From: Shouchella clausii | GTDB taxonomy: Bacteria > Bacillota > Bacilli > Bacillales > Bacillaceae_D | DNA: 64,000 nucleotides | Assembly: GCF_002250115.1 (NCBI RefSeq) | Contig: NZ_CP019985.1 | Coordinates: 1,364,001-1,428,000 of the forward strand | Reading direction: 5' to 3' | Shown here: one piece after another, positions 58,158 to 64,000 of the stretch | Numbering within the stretch: position 1 is the first letter of the stretch | Layout of the letters: every line of letters starts with the position of its first letter | Program-made: the position numbers and the translations under genes | Notes under the pieces: generated by a model | The model's input: the letters and a program-made list of their open reading frames with translations, nothing else | Told to the model about the DNA's origin: nothing | Databases searched by the model: none

Positions 58158-58343
58158 CTAAATAACAAAAGCAATAATAACAACGACGATAACAGAAATC
58201 GGCACTATTAAAAAATAGAGCCACGTAAAGGTCTTTAAGCTTTTTTCGCTGCTGTATGAAGAATCGGTCGATTTCATAGCGAATAACGATACAATTAAAC
58301 CAATTAAACAAATCAATCCAATAATGATATAGAGCGCAATCAT
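58158..58343 (-). CDS. Small two-helix membrane protein
   Basis: This 61-residue protein, MIALYIIIGLICLIGLIVSLF, has a polar Ser/Lys-rich loop (MKSTDSSYSSEKSLKTF) and a second helix (WLYFLIVPISVIVVVIIAFVI). The AGGAG site seven bases before the ATG supports expression. The layout resembles the small BshB3-type proteins of Bacillus, but I cannot confirm this. Confidence 0.65.
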   Translation of the reverse strand: MIALYIIIGLICLIGLIVSLFAMKSTDSSYSSEKSLKTFTWLYFLIVPISVIVVVIIAFVI

Positions 58344-58789
58344 GTTGATCTCCTCATTTCAATAAACGTTCCATAGTGGCTAACGATTTTACCGTACCAT
58401 ATTAGAGAACCGTTTGGAATAATGCCGCTGTTTTTGTTCATGTAGAATGGCTTAAACAGATCTTCTCCTTTGGCCGCTTAGGCGTTTTAGCAAGCGTCCT
58501 CCTTCAATGTTCATCACCCCAACTCTAAAGGAAATGGTCCTATCCTCTTCTCCATCGGCATAAACATGGTTTTAAGGGGGATTCCTATCTCCATTTTACA
58601 AGATGATCGTTCGTGTTTACAGGTGAGAAGAAGGGCGTATGGCAATTTAATTGAATTTTCTTTTTATTAGTAAGGATAACAAGAAGGTGATATCCTTATA
58701 AAATTGGGTTGACTTATCGGAATTATATGTTTTAATAAGACTTAGTTTATGTTGCAAAAAATGAATGGAGTTGTGAAGGAGGAGTTAGA
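58344..58789. other. Intergenic region upstream of the peptide transporter operon
   Basis: No clear gene. A minus-strand open stretch at 58452-58571 (HVYADGEEDRTISFRVGV...) may be a decayed fragment. TTGACT at 58709-58714 with TAATAA at 58733-58738 (18-base spacer) is a candidate promoter for the transporter operon. Confidence 0.5.
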
Positions 58790-60523
58790 TTGGTTTTAAG
58801 ACAAAAATGGCTCTACCCTGGTTTTCTTACAGTGGCATTGTTAGGCGCTTGCAATACGGAGATGGGCGCGGATGATTCAACCCGTTCTTTAGAGGAGAAC
58901 GGCGAAAACGAAGAGGAACCAACGGTTGTAGAAGATGTAAAGGTAAAAGCGACTGATCCATCCTCCTCACCTGCATTAGCAAGCAATCGAGGGAATACGG
59001 TTGTTGTTGGTTTACAGGAGCCTGGAGGCATCTTTACGCCGCATTTTAATACAAGTGGCTATGATGGAAATGTGCAAGCGGTCATGTTTCCGCCCCTTGT
59101 TGACATAAATGAAAAGGGGGAGCCATTCGGGCGGCTTGCAGAGGATTGGGACATCTCGGAAGATGAATTAACGTATACATATTATTTACGGGATGATCTG
59201 AAATTTGATGACGGCTCGCCTCTTACTGCCAATGATGTTGCTTTTACGGTAACGCTTTTGTTTGACCCTGATTACCCAGGAACGACGGATTTGACAGAAA
59301 CGAACTTGGTTGGCGGCCTTGATTATAAGGAAGGCGATGCTGACAGCATTGCGGGCATTCATGTAATTGACGATCAAACGATTGAGTTTCAGCTAGAACA
59401 GCCAAATGCGCGAGCGTTGACTATGCTTGGCGGCACCGTGCTTAGTGAAAACTATTATGGAGAGAAATACGAAAAAGGCGATTTGGATTATATGAGTGAC
59501 TATCATTTAAAGCCACTTGGGGCAGGTCCTTTTAAATTTGAGGCGTACCATCCTGGAGAAGAGATTCGGTTCTCGGCCAATGAGCATTATTATAATGGTA
59601 AGCCAGAGGTCGATACATTTGTGTACCGAACGACTGAAGGGGATTCGCAACAATTTTTCCAAACCGGGGAATTGGATTACAGCGGTTTTGTCGCTACGAA
59701 AGATAATTTTGAACTGTTGGAGTCAATGGCGTTTGCCAATATTGATCTGTATACTTCGTCGAATTACAGTTATATCGCCTTTAACCATGAGTCCGAGGTG
59801 TTTAAAGATCCGAATGTTCGGATTGCTTTTAATTTGGGGCTAGATCGGCAAGCGTACATTGACGCTCGGTTTCAAGGATACGCACAGCTAGCCAATGTCC
59901 CGGTATCGCCTATATCGTGGGCCTATACAGATGAAGTAGAGGCGTTTCCATATGACCCTGAAGAAGCGAAGCGGCTTCTAGACGAGGCGGGATGGAAGGA
60001 AGGGCCTGACGGCATAAGAGAGAAAGATGGGCAGAAGTTAACCGTCTATTTCTTTACAACGGATGGCAGCGGCAGCAATGATATTTTCGTAACGCTTGCG
60101 CAAGAAAACTATAAAGACATTGGCGTCGATTTCCAAATTGAACAAATGGATTTTAATGCGTTGCTGGCACGTGTCGACAACGGCGATCATGATCTCGTGT
60201 CTTTCTCGACAACGATGCAGCCAGATCCGCATATCGGCGTGCAAGCATTTCATTCAAGCCATACTGGCAATACATTTAGAGGGTATCAAAATGAGGAAAT
60301 CGATCGTTTGATAGAAGCTTCCGTAGCTGTAAGTGATCTTGACGCGAGGGCGGAGGCCTACCATGAGCTTTATGAAAAGTTAAAAGAAGATCCGCCGATC
60401 ATTCTTCTCAATTACAACAAATCGCTTGCAGCAACCAATGCACGAGTAGAAGGATTTGAACCGAATGGGTTTCGAGGCATTAGCTTAAGTTTAGAAAACT
60501 TGCGGGTGGTGGACACACCTTAA
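58790..60523 (+). CDS. Peptide ABC transporter substrate-binding lipoprotein (family 5)
   Basis: This is an OppA/DppA-type extracytoplasmic binding protein, 577 residues: signal peptide with lipobox LLGAC, an acidic linker (residues 25-55), then the SBP5 fold (FTPHFNTSGYDGNVQAVMFPPLVDINEKGEPFGRLAEDW; LRDDLKFDDGSPLTANDVAFT; FNLGLDRQAYIDARFQG). The start is TTG with AAGGAGGAG upstream. It heads the operon; a terminator follows it and probably sets higher expression than the permease genes. Confidence 0.92.
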   Translation: MVLRQKWLYPGFLTVALLGACNTEMGADDSTRSLEENGENEEEPTVVEDVKVKATDPSSSPALASNRGNTVVVGLQEPGGIFTPHFNTSGYDGNVQAVMFPPLVDINEKGEPFGRLAEDWDISEDELTYTYYLRDDLKFDDGSPLTANDVAFTVTLLFDPDYPGTTDLTETNLVGGLDYKEGDADSIAGIHVIDDQTIEFQLEQPNARALTMLGGTVLSENYYGEKYEKGDLDYMSDYHLKPLGAGPFKFEAYHPGEEIRFSANEHYYNGKPEVDTFVYRTTEGDSQQFFQTGELDYSGFVATKDNFELLESMAFANIDLYTSSNYSYIAFNHESEVFKDPNVRIAFNLGLDRQAYIDARFQGYAQLANVPVSPISWAYTDEVEAFPYDPEEAKRLLDEAGWKEGPDGIREKDGQKLTVYFFTTDGSGSNDIFVTLAQENYKDIGVDFQIEQMDFNALLARVDNGDHDLVSFSTTMQPDPHIGVQAFHSSHTGNTFRGYQNEEIDRLIEASVAVSDLDARAEAYHELYEKLKEDPPIILLNYNKSLAATNARVEGFEPNGFRGISLSLENLRVVDTP

Positions 60524-60524
60524 A

Positions 60525-60557
60525 AAGAGGGGTGTCTATCCCCCTCTTTTTAACGTT
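60525..60557 (+). terminator. Intra-operon terminator/attenuator
   Basis: TTAAAAAGAGGGG / CCCCTCTTTTTAA forms a perfect stem directly after the binding-protein gene and ends in T residues. Confidence 0.87.
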
Positions 60558-60577
60558 TCTGACAAGGAGGGGTGGCA

Positions 60578-61534
60578 TTGGGGAATTATTTTATCAAACG
60601 GCTATTGTACTTAATCCCAACGTTAATTGGGGCATCGATCTTGATCTTCTTTTTGTACTCCATGATCCCTGGCAATTTCATTGACTCCGATCCGAATTTG
60701 ACTGCTGAACGAAAAGCAGAGTTATACGCGCTGTATGGGTTTGACCAACCGACGATCATTCGCTATTTTGTGTGGATTGGAAACCTGTTGAAAGGGGATC
60801 TAGGTTATTCGCTTCAATTCCAGCGTCCTGTCAGTGAGGTGCTTGGCAATTACATATGGAGCTCGTTTATTGTCGCCGGGGCGTCGCTCATTCTTACATG
60901 GGGGATCGCTCTAATTGTTGGCGTCGTTTCCGCGACCAAGCAGTACTCTTTCTATGACGCGGCTGTTACTGTTCTTGTTTTTGCGGCGATGGCCACGCCG
61001 TCCTTTTTTCTCGGCTTGATTGTGATTAAAATTTTCGCAGTGGATTTCGGCTGGTTTCCTGCCGGTGGAATGACAACGTCCGGCGTTGAGTACAGTGGAT
61101 TTGCTTATATGAAAGACGTATTAGAACATATGATACTGCCGGTTCTTGTGCTCACGATGCTTGGGATTGGCGGGTTAACGCGGTACTTTCGCACCAATAT
61201 GCTAGAGGTGATTAAACAGGATTTCATTCGTACAGCCCGTGCGAAAGGATTAAAAGAAAAAGTCGTTGTTTACAAACATGCATTAAGAAATGCACTGCTT
61301 CCTGCAATCACATTGTTTGCGTTTGAGTTGCCTGCGCTTTTTAGCGGCGCCATTATTATAGAACAAATTTTTAACTGGCCAGGGATAGGGGCGATTTACA
61401 TGCAAGCTTTTTCCGTTAGGGATTATCCGCTCTTAATGGGATTCACGATGTTCATCGCTGTCCTGACGGTGATTAGCAATTTAGTCGCCGATTTGCTTTA
61501 TGGCGTCGCCGATCCCCGCGTCCGTGTTAAGTAG
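60578..61534 (+). CDS. Peptide ABC transporter permease, OppB/DppB type
   Basis: This 318-residue membrane protein of six helices begins MGNYFIKRLLYLIPTLIGAS. It has the inner-membrane component (EAA-like) loop TARAKGLKEKVVVYKHALRNALLP near residue 220. I choose TTG 60578, seven bases after AAGGAGG; the GTG at 60572 is too close to that site. Confidence 0.94.
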   Translation: MGNYFIKRLLYLIPTLIGASILIFFLYSMIPGNFIDSDPNLTAERKAELYALYGFDQPTIIRYFVWIGNLLKGDLGYSLQFQRPVSEVLGNYIWSSFIVAGASLILTWGIALIVGVVSATKQYSFYDAAVTVLVFAAMATPSFFLGLIVIKIFAVDFGWFPAGGMTTSGVEYSGFAYMKDVLEHMILPVLVLTMLGIGGLTRYFRTNMLEVIKQDFIRTARAKGLKEKVVVYKHALRNALLPAITLFAFELPALFSGAIIIEQIFNWPGIGAIYMQAFSVRDYPLLMGFTMFIAVLTVISNLVADLLYGVADPRVRVK

Positions 61535-61547
61535 GAAGGAGGACAGC

Positions 61548-62477
61548 ATGGAACAGCAACCAAATATTCGCTCAACGACTCATTTTCTTAAAGGCAGCAG
61601 CAAGAGGTCGTCGCTCTGGAAAGAAGTGGGCAGGCGTTTTATCAAAAAGAGAATGGCGTTGTTTGGCTTAATTGTCCTCATCATTGTTTTTTTATTTAGC
61701 TTTGTCGGCCCGTTTTTTTCTCCTTATACCACGGTTGGCACGAATACGCAGGCGATTCATCAAGCTCCTAGTTTTTCTCATTGGTTAGGAACGGATCATT
61801 TAGGCCGCGATGTGCTGACTCGTTTGATGTTGGCTGGGCGCATTTCGCTGACAGTCGGACTTGGCGCCATGGCATTGGCAGTGACGATTGGCGGCATTCT
61901 CGGGATTTTGGCTGGTTATTACAGGGGGATTGTCGATCAAGTCATTATGAGACTAGCCGATGTATTAATGACATTGCCTGGCTTGCCGTTGTTGTTTATT
62001 ATGGCGGCTGTTATGTCTGAGTGGCGGGTGCCAGCGGAACAACGGCTCTATATCGTCATGGTCATGTTAAGCCTCGTAAATTGGCCAGGCTTGGCACGCC
62101 TCGTGCGAAGCCAAGTACTTAGCTTAAGGGAACGGGAATTTATGCAAGCGACAGAGGCGCTAGGTTTAAGAGACAGAAGAAAAGTGTTTAACCACTTGCT
62201 GCCGAATGTCGTCCCTTTATTAATCGTAACGGCGACGTTAAGCGTAGGCGGAGCGATCTTAAGTGAATCTGTGCTTAGTTTCTTCGGTTTAGGTGTTGTT
62301 CCACCTACGGCTTCATGGGGGAACATGATTAACACAGCGAATACGCTAATCGATTTTACAAACAGGCCTTGGCTTTGGGTTCCTCCTGGGTTAGCTATTT
62401 TCATCACAGTCATAGCTGTAAACCTCCTAGGCGACGGGCTTCGTGATGCGATTGATCCTAATATGAAAAGCAGGTGA
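61548..62477 (+). CDS. Peptide ABC transporter permease, OppC/DppC type
   Basis: This 309-residue permease has an N-terminal soluble stretch, RRFIKKRMALFGLIVLIIVF, HWLGTDHLGRDVLTRLM (the OppC signature) and the coupling loop QATEALGLRDRRKVFNHLLPN. ATG 61548 follows GGAAGGAGG. It is encoded 13 bases after the first permease gene. Confidence 0.94.
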   Translation: MEQQPNIRSTTHFLKGSSKRSSLWKEVGRRFIKKRMALFGLIVLIIVFLFSFVGPFFSPYTTVGTNTQAIHQAPSFSHWLGTDHLGRDVLTRLMLAGRISLTVGLGAMALAVTIGGILGILAGYYRGIVDQVIMRLADVLMTLPGLPLLFIMAAVMSEWRVPAEQRLYIVMVMLSLVNWPGLARLVRSQVLSLREREFMQATEALGLRDRRKVFNHLLPNVVPLLIVTATLSVGGAILSESVLSFFGLGVVPPTASWGNMINTANTLIDFTNRPWLWVPPGLAIFITVIAVNLLGDGLRDAIDPNMKSR

Positions 62478-62482
62478 GCGAT

Positions 62483-63463
62483 ATGGGTAAGCCAATACTG
62501 CAAGTAAACAATTTGCGCACGTATTTTCAAACAGATGAAGGTTCAGTAAAAGCCGTTGATGATATAAGTTTTTCAGTAAAGCAAGGTGAAACGGTTTGCC
62601 TTGTAGGTGAATCAGGCTGTGGGAAGAGTGTGACAGCGATGTCGATTATGGGATTGCTCCAAGGGCAAGCTTCTGTAACAGGAAGGATGGAGTTAGCTGG
62701 AAATGAATTAACAAAGCTGTCTAAGGGCGAGATGAGGCGGTTGCGTGGCAACGAACTGGCCATGATTTTCCAAGAACCGATGACTTCGTTAAATCCTGTC
62801 TTGACGATTGGTGAACAAATGACAGAAGTCTTGTTAGAACATAAACCGATCTCAAAGAAACAAGCGAGGACGAAAGCGCTTGAACTCATCAAGCGAGTCG
62901 GGATTGGGCGAGAAGAACAAGTGTTGAAATCGTATCCACATCAAATGAGCGGCGGCATGCTGCAACGAATCATGATTGCGATTGCCCTCGCTTGTGAGCC
63001 AAAAATGCTGATTGCCGATGAACCAACGACGGCACTCGATGTTACGATCCAAGCGCAAATTCTTGAATTGTTAAAACAACTGAAAGACAGTCAAGGGATG
63101 TCGATGTTGTTAATTACTCACGATTTAGGGGTTGTCGCGGAAGTTGCTGACTATGTCGTTGTGATGTATGCAGGTAAAATCATCGAACAAGGATCGGTGC
63201 ACGAGATTTTCTTTAACCCGAAGCACCCTTATACGAAAGGGTTGCTCCAAGCGAAGCCTGTCATCGGGCAAAGGAAAAAGAAACTTTATACCATCCCAGG
63301 GCAAGTTCCGCCTTTAATTGATTTGAAACCGTCTTGCTACTTTGCTGATCGTTGCGGACATTGCATGGACATATGCCTCGAGCAAGCACCCTCCCTCATT
63401 AATGATGGCGATGAGGAAGACCATCGGGTAGCTTGCTGGTTATACGAGAAGGTGGCGCAATGA
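62483..63463 (+). CDS. Peptide ABC transporter ATP-binding protein, OppD/DppD type
   Basis: This 326-residue ATPase has Walker [12 protein letters not shown], signature [19 protein letters not shown], Walker [14 protein letters not shown], switch His in LLITHDLG and the OppD-type C-terminal cysteine region ([19 protein letters not shown]) that may bind an iron-sulfur cluster. ATG 62483 follows AGGTGAG; a GTG at 62474 overlaps the OppC gene. Confidence 0.95.
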   Translation: MGKPILQVNNLRTYFQTDEGSVKAVDDISFSVKQGETVCLVGESGCGKSVTAMSIMGLLQGQASVTGRMELAGNELTKLSKGEMRRLRGNELAMIFQEPMTSLNPVLTIGEQMTEVLLEHKPISKKQARTKALELIKRVGIGREEQVLKSYPHQMSGGMLQRIMIAIALACEPKMLIADEPTTALDVTIQAQILELLKQLKDSQGMSMLLITHDLGVVAEVADYVVVMYAGKIIEQGSVHEIFFNPKHPYTKGLLQAKPVIGQRKKKLYTIPGQVPPLIDLKPSCYFADRCGHCMDICLEQAPSLINDGDEEDHRVACWLYEKVAQ

Positions 63464-64000
63464 CAAACAAACCAGTCGTCATGGAAGTGAATCGATTAAA
63501 GAAGTACTATGAGACAAAAGCTTCTTTTTTAAATCGCCAATCAGAGCTTGTAAAGGCTGTCGATGATGTTAGTTTCGCCATCCATGAAGGGGAAACGTTT
63601 GGTTTAGTCGGTGAATCAGGGAGCGGCAAGAGCACGATTGGGAAATCGATTCTTAATTTGCAGCCGTTATCAGCAGGGGAAGTCGTTTATAGAGGAAAAA
63701 ATCTCCACCGTTTAAGCAAACAAGAAATGAGAAAGGTAAGGCCCCGTATTCAGTTTGTGTTTCAAGATCCATTCAGTTCGTTAAATCCCCGCTTACGAAT
63801 TGGCGATGCTTTAGCAGAACCGTTATTGGATCACGGCCTCGCGACGAAAAAAACAGTCAGGCAAAAAGTATTGGAAACGATGGAGCTTTGTGGGCTGCCG
63901 TCTTACCATGTGAATAAATTCCCACATGAATTTAGTGGCGGGCAACGCCAGCGGATTGGCATCGCCCGTGCAGTCATTATGGAGCCTGATTTTATTGTAG
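63460..64000 (+). CDS. Peptide ABC transporter ATP-binding protein, OppF/DppF type (3' end outside the window)
   Basis: The first 180 codons show Walker A GESGSGKSTIGKSIL, Q-loop FVFQDPFSSLNPRLRIGD and the signature FPHEFSGGQRQRIGIARA; the sequence leaves the window at the Walker B region (EPDFIV). It overlaps the OppD gene by four bases (ATGA). It is the second ATPase of the transporter. Confidence 0.95.
   Translation, partial: MTNKPVVMEVNRLKKYYETKASFLNRQSELVKAVDDVSFAIHEGETFGLVGESGSGKSTIGKSILNLQPLSAGEVVYRGKNLHRLSKQEMRKVRPRIQFVFQDPFSSLNPRLRIGDALAEPLLDHGLATKKTVRQKVLETMELCGLPSYHVNKFPHEFSGGQRQRIGIARAVIMEPDFIV

Overview
This window is the replication-origin region of a Gram-positive Firmicute, very probably a member of the Bacillaceae. 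Evidence for this is the gene order gyrB-remB-recF-rlbA-dnaN-dnaA / oriC / rpmH-rnpA-yidC-jag-mnmE-mnmG-rsmG-noc-soj-spo0J, then yyaC, ychF, rpsF-ssb-rpsR, yybS-gdpP-rplI-dnaC, purA, a tRNA cluster, walRK-yycH-yycI-walJ-htrA and rlmH, which is the Bacillus subtilis layout. Noc and the spore-linked genes (yyaC, spoIIIJ-type yidC, soj/spo0J) point to an endospore former. The similarity pattern recalls the Shouchella/Alkalihalobacillus (former B. clausii/halodurans) group, but this cannot be proved from the sequence alone.

Regions: (1) 1-6138, minus strand: gyrB (cut by the window edge), remB, recF, rlbA, dnaN, dnaA. (2) 4620-4780 and 6139-6620: the two halves of oriC, with DnaA boxes, a DnaA-trio/unwinding region and a large inverted repeat. 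(3) 6669-36714, plus strand except yyaC: core replication, segregation, translation and cell-wall-signalling genes, with two parS sites, five tRNA genes and several intrinsic terminators. (4) 36715-49730: an AT-rich accessory island starting right behind rlmH. It holds a compact four-gene operon (UvrD-like helicase, a separately encoded half of its Fe-S nuclease domain, type III Mod methylase, type III Res), followed by a nucleotidyltransferase, a frameshifted SUKH-type gene, a small membrane protein and decayed pieces. (5) 49733-56235: a catabolic operon for four-carbon acid sugars (DUF1537 kinase, GntR regulator, Zn-dependent dehydrogenase, TRAP transporter, class II aldolase/decarboxylase). 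Its solute-binding protein is interrupted by an amber codon. (6) 56412-58343: small membrane proteins and two truncated genes (ABC ATPase, TauE/SafE) joined across a scar that looks like an IS200/IS605 right end. (7) 58790-64000: an oligopeptide/dipeptide ABC transporter operon whose last gene runs off the window.

The most interesting item is the defence-like operon at 37709-46137. A UvrD/AdnA-type helicase ends with the first cysteine and the first motifs of a RecB-like 4Fe-4S nuclease, and the next gene, which overlaps it by 8 bases and has its own ribosome binding site, supplies the catalytic Asp-x-Lys motif and the last three cysteines. Both are translationally close-coupled to a complete type III restriction-modification pair. 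The position directly behind rlmH parallels the SCC insertion site of staphylococci, although no recombinase is visible here.
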